A stretch of DNA of 64,000 nucleotides from Acholoe squamosa (taxonomy: Eukaryota > Annelida > Polychaeta > Phyllodocida > Polynoidae): positions 26,231,495 to 26,295,494 of the forward strand of contig OX439048.1 of assembly GCA_949317995.1 (NCBI GenBank). The letters are read 5' to 3'. Each line of letters begins with the position of its first letter. The first letter of the stretch is position 1. The notes beneath the pieces are model-generated. The model had not been told where the DNA came from, ran no database searches, and saw only the letters and a program-made list of their open reading frames with translations. Positions 1 through 9,930 of this stretch are shown one piece after another. Position numbers and translations under genes: made by a program.

Positions 1-1240
1 CTCACAACCCCATATATACACACAGAGGAAATAATGAAAAAAGAAATAATGATGCATTCCTTGCCTTCAGTACACGTGGTTTAACACAGAAGCTACACAT
101 GTATGCTTGTTGTTTATTGTCTGAATCTTTTGGCTGGGGCAGTTAGAAGGGGGTAGCTATTCTCCTGCTCTCCAAGCAGATGTTTAGCATTGCATGAATT
201 GTGTTAGGAGAGTGGATGTCAGGGTTTGCAGAACAGATAGGAATGTGAGTGTTTCGTATCAGTTGATCCTTTGGTTGACTGGTTAGCATACCAACCTGCC
301 AACTGTCCTCTCCCTCCTGCACCCCTCCTGTCCCCTTATGACTTCTCTACCTGCCTTTTTGTCTAAAGCCCTACCTATCTACCCCCTCCCCCCACCCACA
401 GCTACCACCCACCTCCCACATACACCCCATACTCTGAGTCTTACCCTCATCCTACCATCCCTGCATATCCTTAAGGCTCTGACACACTTCAAAGTCACTT
501 TTTTCTAGTTATATACTTCCACAAAACACTGGTTAAGAGGCCACTTTCCCACCAGGTAGTTGTATCTGCAGCCTTGGGCCGCACTATGTGAACCGGAAAT
601 GGAGTTTTAAAAAGGTTGTTTGTAGAAGGGTGTCACTGTCTCCTTTTCTGGTGTTAAAACTTAATCAGTATTAACCGAGGTGTAAAGATGTGTTTTTTGT
701 CCTTCTGACATCCACATCAGTCTAGCATTAAGGTGATGGACTGCTGACATATCTAAGAGGAAAATGAATAAAAATATATTCTCTGATCTTCCTGCATGAG
801 CCTACACAATAGGTTCACCAGGGTCAGATCATATTTCACTGTTCACTCATGTAACTCGTATTCATGAGTTTTCGAGAATAAAATCATTGTCATTGTTACT
901 CAAATGAACTAATATACGTGCGTTTGATAAAAGAAAAACACACACACTTGTGTTAACAGACTTAGAAATGGTGACATTATGGTAGTTTTATGAAAGACAA
1001 CTAGTGACAACCCTCCCCATCGTCCCATGTGTTACATAGTCCATATGTCTAAGCACCTGTTTGGCAAACAGTAAGCCTTTCACTGATACTAGGAAACTGA
1101 TGAGTCTACTCTATCTACAGAGAGACTGTTCTTACATAGGGAGAGCAGTGGTGATGCTATACAAAAAGGCCCTGCTGCTATAGTAGCCAGCAGAGCTTTC
1201 TGTGGATGCATTCCCAGAAAGTCTGGGGTTTACCGCCTAC
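1..1240. other. Stretch with no recognisable gene
   Basis: I see AT-leaning unique-looking sequence with short pyrimidine-rich runs (around 300-420) and no long open frame, RNA gene or clear repeat. A possible 3' splice site ends near 1120, but the open stretch after it is only about 30 bases and its donor is weak, so no exon is called. Confidence 0.5.
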
Positions 1241-1244
1241 TCAC

Positions 1245-1306
1245 GGAGGCCGCCCTCTGAGGTGGATCCTATAGGGCTTAGTATTGAGGTCCAGTGGATC
1301 CGCCAT
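1245..1306 (-). CDS. Candidate first coding exon, unknown product
   Basis: On the minus strand an ATG in a good context (AGCA before ATGG) opens a 20-codon frame reading MADPLDLNTKPYRIHLRGRP. It runs into a strong donor, CC followed by GTGAGT, leaving two bases of the next codon. A CCAAT box in the correct orientation lies about 115 bp upstream (1418-1422), which would fit a promoter firing leftward out of the window. The frame is also open upstream of the ATG, so the start is a choice. I do not recognise the peptide. Downstream exons would lie below 1240 or off the window, and I could not find one. A chance ATG plus donor is quite possible. Confidence 0.2.
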
Positions 1307-1410
1307 TGCTTTATCTGAGACCTGGCGAGATAAGCACTGATAACAGCCTGCATGATGGGTACCAGGTGTTACATAATGTCCCCAAAAAATTCTGCAGTGA
1401 ATGTAGGGAG

Positions 1411-1487
1411 TCCTCTCATTGGTTGATAATGTATCCTGGGTCAGCCCTATACGGCACATGGCTATTGTATTATTGACCAATGGGAGG
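1411..1487. promoter_or_regulatory. Inverted pair of CCAAT boxes
   Basis: An imperfect 19-bp inverted repeat (1411-1429 and 1469-1487, about three mismatches) places CCAAT on the minus strand at 1418-1422 and on the plus strand at 1477-1481. Both arms keep the extended core ATTGRYYRAT. This may be a divergent promoter element or the arms of a small degraded repeat; the sequence does not decide. Confidence 0.3.
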
Positions 1488-2433
1488 CATCCCTGGCATA
1501 TACTGCGGAGTCGGGGGCTGAAGGTGTTAGTCATAGTGCCGTCGAGGTCTAATGGCGGCCCCCAGCTGATAATGGCTATGTGAGCTATACAACTGGGGAT
1601 TCCAGCAGTATTAACCCCTTAAGTGCCACAAGGTGCCTAGGGCCATGTTTCTTTCCCGGCTTCCTTCTCCCCTGGTTAGTGTACTTGCCAGTACTGCATC
1701 GGTGCATCATGGTACCCTTTGACCCCCACCTAGGGTTTTTAAAGTGCATGAATTCAAACCTAGCGAGTTGACTCTGCATTGCTGCAATAATGCATCATAA
1801 CGACAACTAGGCACAATGCATTAACGCACTATGTAACACTTAATGTGTTAGGCCTAAAGACCACATCCTTCTGCCATATTGTGCCTCATCATTACCCACC
1901 ATCTTATCTAGGGACATCGTCCTATTCTTGGGTACGGTTTTTCATGGGGAAAAGTGTTTTTTTTCAGCTATTCATTTCTCTTTTTCATCCTTGTGAACTA
2001 TTGGATAACTTTGTATAGGCCTTCTCATCCCCTTTCAAATCCATTGTGAAAATGCAAAGTCCAACACATTTAAAGGTGAATAATTGGGATCATATAATGA
2101 TTATAGTTTTGCATACAAGACTTGTTCCAATAACAAATTCTGGATATAACACGTGAATAGACTAACAGCTGCGGGTGGTCATGATCCATAATGCTACTAA
2201 AACATTGACTCACTGCTCTATTTCTATTGCTAGTCGGGTAAATATGTATGCAGGGACCGCTGGACGTTATGGTAGAGGAATGACAGGGTAGGGACCCCCC
2301 CCCCCCCCTGTATCCCTCCCTCCATTAGAGGATCATAGAGGCTAAACGCTACTATTGCAATCCTCACAAACTAACTGTTCACAAGTAACGACTGATTCCC
2401 ATCCTCTCCGAGGGGTGTCGCTGCAGACGCTGA

Positions 2434-2570
2434 CCTTCCGCTTCCGCTTCCGGTTGGGGGCGAATATAAGGTGAGCCCTGATTGGTCGACAACCTGACAA
2501 AGCGCTGTGTACACTCTCCCAGCCTATACCCTGGCCATCCTGTAGTGGTCGGCGATGAGCACAGTGCTTG
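2434..2570 (+). promoter_or_regulatory. CpG-rich promoter-like patch with possible first exon
   Basis: Three tandem ETS-type sites (TTCCG at 2434-2457) are followed by a CCAAT box on the minus strand (2481-2485). Two good plus-strand donors follow: AAG then GTGAGC at 2471 and CTTG then GTGAGT at 2571. An ATG at 2555 would give only MSTVL before the second donor. GC and CpG content are visibly higher than in the flanks. ETS plus CCAAT in a CpG patch is typical of animal housekeeping promoters. Transcription could go either way; the donors favour plus. The start codon is speculative. Confidence 0.35.
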
Positions 2571-2831
2571 GTGAGTGGTGGACAGAGCGTCCGGTCGGTT
2601 AAACATCAATGGCGGAGTGGTTTGTCGTGGGCAGGGAGCGTTGAGGTGTGTAAACACGCCTTCTGTGTACAGCCGGACGCCGCCCCGATGTAACTGAATC
2701 ATATGGCTCTGTTCACACGGGTTTCTGATGCTGCCCGACCCGTCCACGACCAGCACACAGGACAGCACACAAGGCAGCACACAGGGAGTTACATGGTCGC
2801 CTTGTGAACCTTGACACCACTATACGTCCTT

Positions 2832-2959
2832 TGACGTGTGTCCATGACGTCACGCCACGTGACATGAGTGACGTAGTCGTAGCAGGCCTGCCCTTTAGGT
2901 CCTAATGACAGGAACCGTCCTCTGTGACTCAGCAATTTGTCAATGACGACGTTATGACG
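2832..2959. promoter_or_regulatory. Cluster of bZIP (CRE/ATF) sites with an E-box
   Basis: Five TGACG cores occur within 128 bp (2832, 2845, 2869, 2944, 2955). One is the full palindromic CRE TGACGTCA at 2845-2852. A CACGTG E-box lies at 2856-2861 and an AP-1/Maf-type TGACTCAGCA at 2925-2934. CREB/ATF and small-Maf factors bind such sites in animals. The position, about 300 bp from the ETS/CCAAT patch, suggests a regulated promoter or proximal enhancer. Confidence 0.45.
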
Positions 2960-2970
2960 TACATAGGTCG

Positions 2971-4311
2971 ATTTAAGCCTGAAGGCCGTGTTTGGCGTTT
3001 GATGTAAGAAATGTCATTAGATCCTCTACATTAGATTTAAATACTGGCTTCAGCACATTCATCAAATCACTTGAGAGTTTAGCCATTCAAAGCAAGCACT
3101 AAGGAATGTACGTGGACGGTTCGATTTTCAACAAAGCGTCCAAATCATTCGGTAGCCTACTCCAAGCGCATCCTCTAATTTCACGTCCTCAGAACATATA
3201 GGCCTACAGAATTCGAGTACATGTAGGCAAAACTCTGAGCAATGCATCAATAGCTAGCCTATCAATGGCACAGTACATTGCTCCTCTAATGAAAAAAAAA
3301 CTCAACGTCGGATGAGCAGAGAATAAGGGGGGGGGGGCGCCATGTAATCTATACCCACATCACTACAGTAATCATAACCATACAGACTAGATGTCCTATC
3401 ATCAAACACCTTTATATAATAGACACAAGGACACAATACCTACTGTAGAAATGTTTATTGAATTGAGAGAAGGTGGCTAGATAGGAGACATCCCTGTCTG
3501 CTAGTGCACACACTGAGTGTTCATCATTTATGAATGGGTCATATATCGACCAGACCTCCATCAATGACACAGGGGTAAAGGACGGCCCGACATAGCACCT
3601 CGTTACCACCAGGTCCACTGTGAAGAATACAGACAAGAACCCGATATGTATACCCCTTTAACTGGTGAACCATAGTAGGCAGCCATTTTGCCACCCCCCC
3701 CCCTCCCAACTCTGCTGGTGCTTACAGGCTAGCAACTCCCCCAGAGGTGATGTGTGTCTTTAAAGTGATGTGTGTCTTCAATGGGCAGTAGAAACATCAG
3801 TTTAATATGAACTAGTTCTCCATTTGGTCTCTTCACCTTTTGCCATGGTGCTGTGGGCAGCTGATTTTGTCCATATACTATTTACAACAAGGGGCAGCGA
3901 GAAGAGGGTTGGAAATGTGATGATGTTGTAGGAGGTGGTGGCGCTATTTGTGGATGCTTTGTGTATTGAACTGACTTTAATCAATTGAGGTAAATAGATG
4001 AGCAGATGAGTTGGCAAGTGGAGTATGAGTGTTAAGTTAGGGATAGGCCTATACATGTATAAGGGTAAGGTGTAGGATATAGTACTGTATCATGTACGTG
4101 GACACGTTTAATATGGTGATGATGAGTGTGTCATGTAGCTGTCTATGAATCTATAATATGTGTGGTGTTAGCATTCGAACACCTCGATAAAACCTAATAC
4201 ACGGATTGCGTCCATGGAGATAAATTGTCTGAGATTAGGCCTATGTTAGCTCAATTCTGTCCTTGTTAAGTTCCTCTTCCTCATCGCTACTGATACCCAC
4301 TACGATATCTA
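2971..4311. other. Stretch with no recognisable gene
   Basis: This holds an 11-G run at 3327-3337, a C-rich run near 3694, and an 18-bp direct duplication around 3747-3780 (GTGATGTGTGTCTT twice). The open frames are short and on the minus strand, with no splice context I trust. Confidence 0.45.
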
Positions 4312-4319
4312 GCCGCCAC

Positions 4320-4450
4320 AGAGATGCCACTTTTCCTAACTTTTTAGGAATTCCGAAATTTTGGCCTTCATTCCTATAGGTATTTCCTATTGTAAATTGA
4401 GAAAATAAGGAGGATTTCCGAACTTTTGGGGATCAGTGAGTGGCATCCCT
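4320..4450. mobile_element. hAT-like MITE, 131 bp
   Basis: Terminal inverted repeats AGRGATGCCACT at 4320-4331 and 4439-4450 enclose a short AT-rich core whose subterminal parts also mirror each other (AATTCCGAAATTTTGG against CCAAAAGTTCGGAAATCC). The flanks are an 8-bp direct duplication, GCCGCCAC at 4312-4319 and GCCGCCAG at 4451-4458, matching at seven of eight bases. An 8-bp duplication with an RGRG-type terminus is the hAT signature. The element is too short to encode a transposase. Confidence 0.75.
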
Positions 4451-4519
4451 GCCGCCAGCATCTCTTTCAGGAGGTAATAATACCTATACCCCTTCTCTAC
4501 TCTATCTCAACATCCCTGG

Positions 4520-5984
4520 CAACAACCCTTACACCACACCATCCTAAACCACTGCCCTTCTCCCCCACCATCATTACACCACTCCATCATCAACCATTGC
4601 CCCTTTCCTCCACCACCTTTACACCACACCATCATCAACCATTGCCCCTCTCCTCCACCACCCTTACACCACACCATCATCAACCACTGCCCCTCTCCCC
4701 CACCACCCTTACACCACACCATCATCAACCACTGCCCCTCTCCTCCACCACCCTTACACCACACCATCATCAACCATTGCCCCTCTCCCCCACAACCTTT
4801 ACACCACACCATCATCAACCATTGCCCCTCTCCCCCACCACCTTTACACCACACCATCATCAACCATTGCCCCTCTCCCCCACAACCTTTACACCACTCC
4901 ATCATCAACCATTGCCCCTTTCCTCCACCACCCTTACACCACACCATGATCAACCATTGCCCCTCTCCCCCACCACCTTTACACCACACCATCATCAACC
5001 ATTGCCCCTCTCCCCCACAACCTTTACACCACACCATCATCAACCATTGCCCCTCTCCCCCACCACCTTTACACCACACCATCATCAACCATTGCCCCTC
5101 TCCACCACCACCCTTACACCACACCATCATTAACCACTGCCCCTCTCCTCCACCACCCTTACACCACACCATCATCAACCATTGCCCCTCTCCTCCATCA
5201 CCTTTACACCACACCATCATCAACCATTGCCCCTCTCCTCCACCACTTTTACACCACACCATCATCAACCATTGCCCCTCTCCCCCATTACATTTACACC
5301 ACACCATCATCAACCATTGCCCCTCGCCCCCACCACATTTACACCACACCATCATCAACCATTGCCCCTCTCCTCCACCACCCTTACACCACACCATCAT
5401 CAACCATTGCCCCTCTCCTCCACCACCCGTACACCACACCATCATCAACCATTGCCCCTCTCCACCACCACCCTTACACCACACCATCATTAACCACTGC
5501 CCCTCTCCTCCACCACCCTTACACCACACCATCATCAACCATTGCCCCTCTCCTCCATCACCTTTACACCACACCATCATCAACCATTGCCCCTCTCCTC
5601 CACCACCTTTACACCACACCATCATCAACCATTGCCCCTCTCCCCTACCACCATACACCACCCCATCATCAACCACTGCCCCTCTCCTCCACCACCCTTA
5701 CACCACACCATCATCAACCATTGCCCTTCTTCCCCACCACCTTTACACCACACCATCATCAACCATTGCCCCTCTCCACCACCACCCTTACACCACACCA
5801 TCATCAACCATTGCCCCTCTCCCCCACCACCCTTACACCACACCATCATCAATCATTGCCCCTCTCCCCCACCACCTTTACACACCATCATCAACCACTG
5901 CCCCTCTCCCCCACCACCCTTACACCACACCATCATCAATCATTGCCCCTCTCCCCCACCACCTTTACACACCATCACTAACCA
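4520..5984. repeat. Minisatellite, 45-bp unit, about 32 copies
   Basis: Units of the form CCCCTCTCCYCCACCACC, TTACACCACACCATCATCAA, CCATTG repeat without a break. Because 45 is a multiple of three, several frames stay open, giving 15-residue peptide repeats on both strands (HHHQPLPLSPTTFTP on plus, GGGGEGQWLMMVWCK on minus). I regard these as by-products. Units vary at a few positions, and a block of about 200 bp at 5080-5290 recurs almost exactly at 5440-5650, eight units later. The last units alternate 45 and 42 bp (87-bp period) after loss of one CAC. Confidence 0.9.
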
Positions 5985-6059
5985 CTGGCTTTTCGTCACC
6001 ATATCCTCATCAACACATCCAGGAATCCTTTCTCCTCCCCACTGAAGACCCTTCTCTAT

Positions 6060-6080
6060 CAGCAGCAGCAGCAGCAGCAG
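6060..6080 (+). repeat. (CAG)7 microsatellite
   Basis: Seven perfect CAG triplets lie just past the minisatellite. A polypyrimidine stretch ending in AG at 6046-6047 and a GACAG/GTACTT donor at 6090 could make it a glutamine-rich exon. However, no reading frame carries on into the candidate exon at 6131, so coding is unproven. Confidence 0.8.
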
Positions 6081-6130
6081 CCTGGTGACAGGTACTTTAC
6101 TCACACAGCATCCAGTCCACCTTTCCTCAG

Positions 6131-6196
6131 GAGGATGTAGGCGCGTCTAGCCCTTATGCCCCTCCTGGACCCACAGCCTGTCCATTATTTATCTCT
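6131..6196 (+). CDS. Candidate internal exon, 66 nt, unknown product
   Basis: A pyrimidine-rich acceptor (CCACCTTTCCTCAG) is followed by 22 codons open in only one of three frames, beginning EDVGASSPYAPPGPTACP. The exon then meets a CTCT/GTGAGG donor. It starts and ends on codon boundaries. Eight of 22 codons begin with G, which is coding-like. The proline/serine-rich peptide is not recognisable. If this belongs to the same transcript as the exon candidate at 8108, the phases agree (0 to 0). A chance splice pair is the main alternative. Confidence 0.22.
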
Positions 6197-8107
6197 GTGA
6201 GGGCTGTTGGTTGAACGAGAGGAACCAGGGGTCAGGGTCTGACCGACCATTTTTTACTACAGGGGAGCTTAGAGTCAAAAGGCAGCTTAGAACCTAAATT
6301 GGAGTTAATATAGAAAAAGGCAATGCTGTTGTGCTGTTTAGGCGTCACGATCGAGGTTAATCTGGTAGAGGCATGCTTTGCCCTTCGCTACAGCGGGTAC
6401 TGTGTCTACATCTATACATCAATGCTCATATGAATTATATGCCTTTAGGCATTACCCGAGCTACTGAAGCAGAGCGCAGAGAAGAATCGGTCTATAGAGA
6501 AGAACTGACGTTGTGGGATAACATAGGTATAACTGTATCCATCTGCAGCTGGTTTCCATCGACTCCTTGGTGGATCGATATCACGCGTATAAGGCCCTCT
6601 CTATTGTACGTAGATGGTTCTCCTCAAGTGTGTTGAGGTATTACTTTAGAAATAAATATGTCAATTTTATCTGATTGCTTCATAAATTACACCATTTATA
6701 TACATAATGTTTTTATCTACTTCATTAACCCTCAGAAAAATGATATCTATAATGACACGAGAACAACTGGAATAAGTATATCCATCTCTCTATTTGAATT
6801 AATGAATTTAACAATAGCTAGATCTACAAGTACATAGTTGTTACATCAGGGCCACTTGTAGGCTATTATTTGTACACCACCATAGTGTCCTATTATCATC
6901 CAGATTTCCATGAGTCAAGTGATGAGCTCTTACTAGTTTGACATACACTCATGAGTCGATCCATGTAGTAAGTGCAGTGATAACAGCCATAACTGGCGCC
7001 AAGCCAAAGCCAACACCTCACGTTACTATCAAAAACCTGATAGCCTATCACCTTATCTTTGAAAAGAGTTACTTTTTACTATGGCCTCCTCTTGTGTTAA
7101 TGGCCTCTTCCATCTGCCTATCTGTGATGATGTTAAAAAGCTCAGGAAGCAGGCATAGATCTCTTAAACAGACTCCAGTCTGTGTCATGTAACTGCGTCG
7201 TTGCTGTTTTATACAGTGTGACAATGTTGACGGTTGTCTGAGATCATTGAAACTTTTGTTTTTAAATCTTTTATTCAGACATTTACTTTTCAGCCTAAAT
7301 CAAAAGCTTCTATTCACTCTCATGAAACCCAGTAAAGTGTATTGTACCATGTAGCCGTCATTAAATCCAATTGTACAGTACATTTTATTACAGTTTTCAT
7401 TCTCTTCTCTTCTCACAATTTACCTAATTATACGTTGAGATGATTTGTTGACTATAACAAACTATCATTTTTCTCTATTCCTGTATTCTTTGCCTTTCAC
7501 ACTTTTGTCTTTGAAACGTTTTTTTCCAAGTTATCCTTCGACTCCACTACTCATGTTGCACATTCCTAAGGTACCCCCCCCCCCCCATTCCCTAAACTCA
7601 ATCCTTTTCTAGCCATTATACAAGCCAGTGGAGGGTGGGGGGTTAACTTGTAAAACCTACTTTTTAGAAACATTTTCTCCTGAATGGCAACCCATGATAG
7701 TCACTTGCACTCTCTCATCTTTATACCAAGGATTGTATATAGGCTTCTTGTTTGTACCCTCAAACCCATGTCCTTTTTATATAGCCATACCATGACAGGT
7801 ACAACGTAGCTCACACTCCAGATCCTGGTTTCCCCGAGTGCTAGCCCCATCACTCCCAGCCCCTACACCTCTCTTATGTACACAACACATGTTGTCCCAG
7901 CACGTTTTCACCATCCAGGTCACCTCCTCTCACACTTTTGAAAATCCTCAAGAGAAATTGGGGTAGTTTGAGAATGGTACTAGATATATGAGGGGAGATA
8001 GACATAGAGTGGGTTTTGGTCTAGGGGCCTTGACTTGTGACATGAACTTAGATCATTCAGTGATGGATACTCTAAGCCTGCTTGATGGTTGTTTTTGTTG
8101 ACTGTAG
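6197..8107. other. Stretch with no recognisable gene
   Basis: AT-rich sequence with a 13-C run at 7574-7586. Open frames are short. I see no repeat arms, tRNA-like boxes or convincing splice pair. Confidence 0.45.
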
Positions 8108-8218
8108 CTATTGAGGTCCAACCATGCAGACAGAGCCACTGGACCGTGGGAGGCCTGGGCTATGTCTCCCGGACACAAAAAGACCATCCGATGTCTCATC
8201 AATAAAGTGTACACCTAG
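8108..8218 (+). CDS. Candidate terminal exon, unknown product
   Basis: A T-rich acceptor (GTTTTTGTTGACTGTAG) precedes a frame of 36 codons ending in TAG at 8216-8218, with peptide LLRSNHADRATGPWEAW at its start. Another frame is also open for 31 codons. AATAAA occurs at 8368-8373, about 150 bp after the stop, which would suit a 3' UTR; another AATAAA at 8201 lies inside the frame. I do not recognise either peptide. The evidence is one splice site plus a polyadenylation hexamer, both common by chance in AT-rich DNA. Confidence 0.18.
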   Translation, partial: LLRSNHADRATGPWEAWAMSPGHKKTIRCLINKVYT

Positions 8219-8536
8219 ATAAAGAAGTCTCTACCACAAACAGTAACAGCAGCAGCAACAATCCATTAATAACACAGGGCGAGGAGGGATGTATGGGAGA
8301 ATTTAGGGTTCAAAGTCCCCATCTGACATGTCCTTACCTTTGATGGGACGACTATATTGGGACTCCCAATAAATTCAATGAAGACTTATTTTTCGGGTTG
8401 ACAAGTGTCGGTAGCTGCCCTGGATTGTTAGCTGGGAGGGGGGCAGAGGTGATTGTGCGTTAGAACCCTCATAAGCTAAATGTTTCCAGAGCAATGCTTT
8501 AAGATCCACGATAACACAGAAAACATGCCGCCGCCT

Positions 8537-8720
8537 AAAACTCGTCAATACAGACGAGTTTAGGGTAGTCAAGGTCAAATGACCGCCTAAACTGACAATA
8601 GAAAGTCGTCGCACTGACAACTTAGGTGGTCAGGATGACGACCTAAAGTTGTCACTTTGACGACCTAAACCTATAGTTTTAGGTATCGTCAACCTGAAGA
8701 CTTAAAGTCGTCTGCACTTT
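8537..8720. repeat. Nested inverted repeats (foldback element)
   Basis: CCTAAA/TTTAGG and GTCGTC/GACGAC words alternate here, forming several overlapping hairpins. CTCGTC...GACGAG with a 6-base loop lies near 8540-8566. A longer imperfect stem pairs GTCGTC-CACTGACAACTT with the mirror copy about 60 bp on. No clean target duplication was found, so this is either a degraded MITE or an accumulation of small foldbacks. Confidence 0.55.
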
Positions 8721-9248
8721 TTAGTTTCATGCCTCTCAGTTTTTCAGTGAAGACTCTAATTATAATCTGATTTATGTTTAAAAGGGAATGGCGAACCTTG
8801 GTGTGGAAAAAGAGGAAATTCTCTCCTAAGAACTCTCAACTGGACATCTTACAATCCTAGTTATTTAAATAACCTTACTTATCGCTATAGTACTAGTAGC
8901 CTATATTGAGACAAGGTGAGTATTGTCCTTGGCCTAATATATAAAGGATATATACGATGTACGTGTCCTTGATAAGCTATTGACTATGGTGCCTTATTAA
9001 ATAGCTTTCAGGGAAGTATTGTCCTTGGAAAATGATGAAATACATAAACTATTTTCCTAGATACAATCCAAGCTTGTCATGTGATAAATAAGGCAGAGTT
9101 GAATGCGGACAGGCCTCACCAAGGTGAATGCGATGCAAAATTATTCACTGGAGTAGACATTTGCATTTATGTCATGGCCTAGGGGGTTCTTTTGCTTTTA
9201 AATAAAGAAAAACTGCTCAGATCTGTTGAAAATCCAAGATGGCGGACA

Positions 9249-9295
9249 CCCATTGAATACGGTCACATCGTATTCCATCCCCCCATTGAATACGG
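9249..9295 (+). repeat. Short direct repeat
   Basis: CCCATTGAATACGG occurs twice, at 9249-9262 and 9282-9295, separated by a mirrored TCGTATTCC. It follows an AAGATGGCGG word. The function is unknown; it may be part of a degraded repeat continuing to about 10.4 kb. Confidence 0.6.
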
Positions 9296-9734
9296 AATTT
9301 ACAGTACTATTCTAAAGTATGCTCGTATCTGCCATGACATAATGTGGTGTGGCATCTTATTACCTATATGTGACCAGGTGAGGGAAAACATGCCTCATGG
9401 GGGGAAATGGCTTTTTAAGGTTTAAGTCATGGGCTTTAAAATGAGATATCTTGAGCTAAAATATCCCTGGTAGTTTTGCTGTAATTGCTTGTCAAACATA
9501 GGTTTATGTGTACAAATGAAAATAGGAAATAAGCTCTAAATGCATTATATCCTATCATAAACACTAAAAATGCAAAGAAATACAGTTTTGTGGAAAAATA
9601 ACCAAATAAATGTGATGTTTTTGTCATAAAATTTGTTCTAGAGGGAATTTTTGAGTTCTGTTTTCGGTTCTGGGTTCCTGAAGGAATTTCAAAATGAGTT
9701 TGTGGCAAAAATACACAATTGGACTTGGGGAGTG

Positions 9735-9792
9735 GTTTCCATGGCAACCAGAAATTGCCTTATCTACCAATTTTCTATGTTTCCATGGCAAC
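9735..9792. promoter_or_regulatory. Two RFX X-box motifs
   Basis: The palindromic word GTTTCCATGGCAAC occurs exactly at 9735-9748 and 9779-9792, 44 bp apart. It matches the X-box bound by RFX factors (GTNNCCATGGNAAC), which drive ciliary genes in animals. A TATAAAAA word lies about 70 bp further on (near 9860). They could instead be two copies within a repeat, since no ciliary gene is visible nearby. Confidence 0.5.
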
Positions 9793-9916
9793 CAATGTTC
9801 CAAAAATGGAACATTTTCAGTGGAGATGGAATGATTTTAAGCATACCACTGGATTCCTTATAAAAAATTGGTCTAAAGCTCTTTTTACGCATATTTGTCA
9901 GTGTCTTACCCATATT

Positions 9917-9930
9917 CTGCCCCCTGGTGG
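9917..9930 (-). promoter_or_regulatory. CTCF-core-like motif
   Basis: On the minus strand the 14-mer CCACCAGGGGGCAG fits the CTCF core CCASYAGRKGGCRS at every position. By my rough estimate a perfect match is expected well under once by chance in 64 kb. Three one-mismatch matches lie at 11307-11320 (+), 25907-25920 (-) and 57157-57170 (-). Confidence 0.4.

Noticed and set aside
2379-2780. Minus-strand frame containing VLVVDGSGSI, similar to the start of a von Willebrand A domain
   Set aside because: Only the first strand matches; the following residues do not fit the domain, and the bases lie in a CpG promoter-like patch with repeated TGTGTGCTG words.
4507-5676. Longest open frame of the window, 389 codons on the minus strand (GGGGEGQWLMMVWCK repeats)
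   Set aside because: It is produced entirely by the 45-bp minisatellite, whose length is a multiple of three; plus-strand frames are open too and there is no start or splice context.
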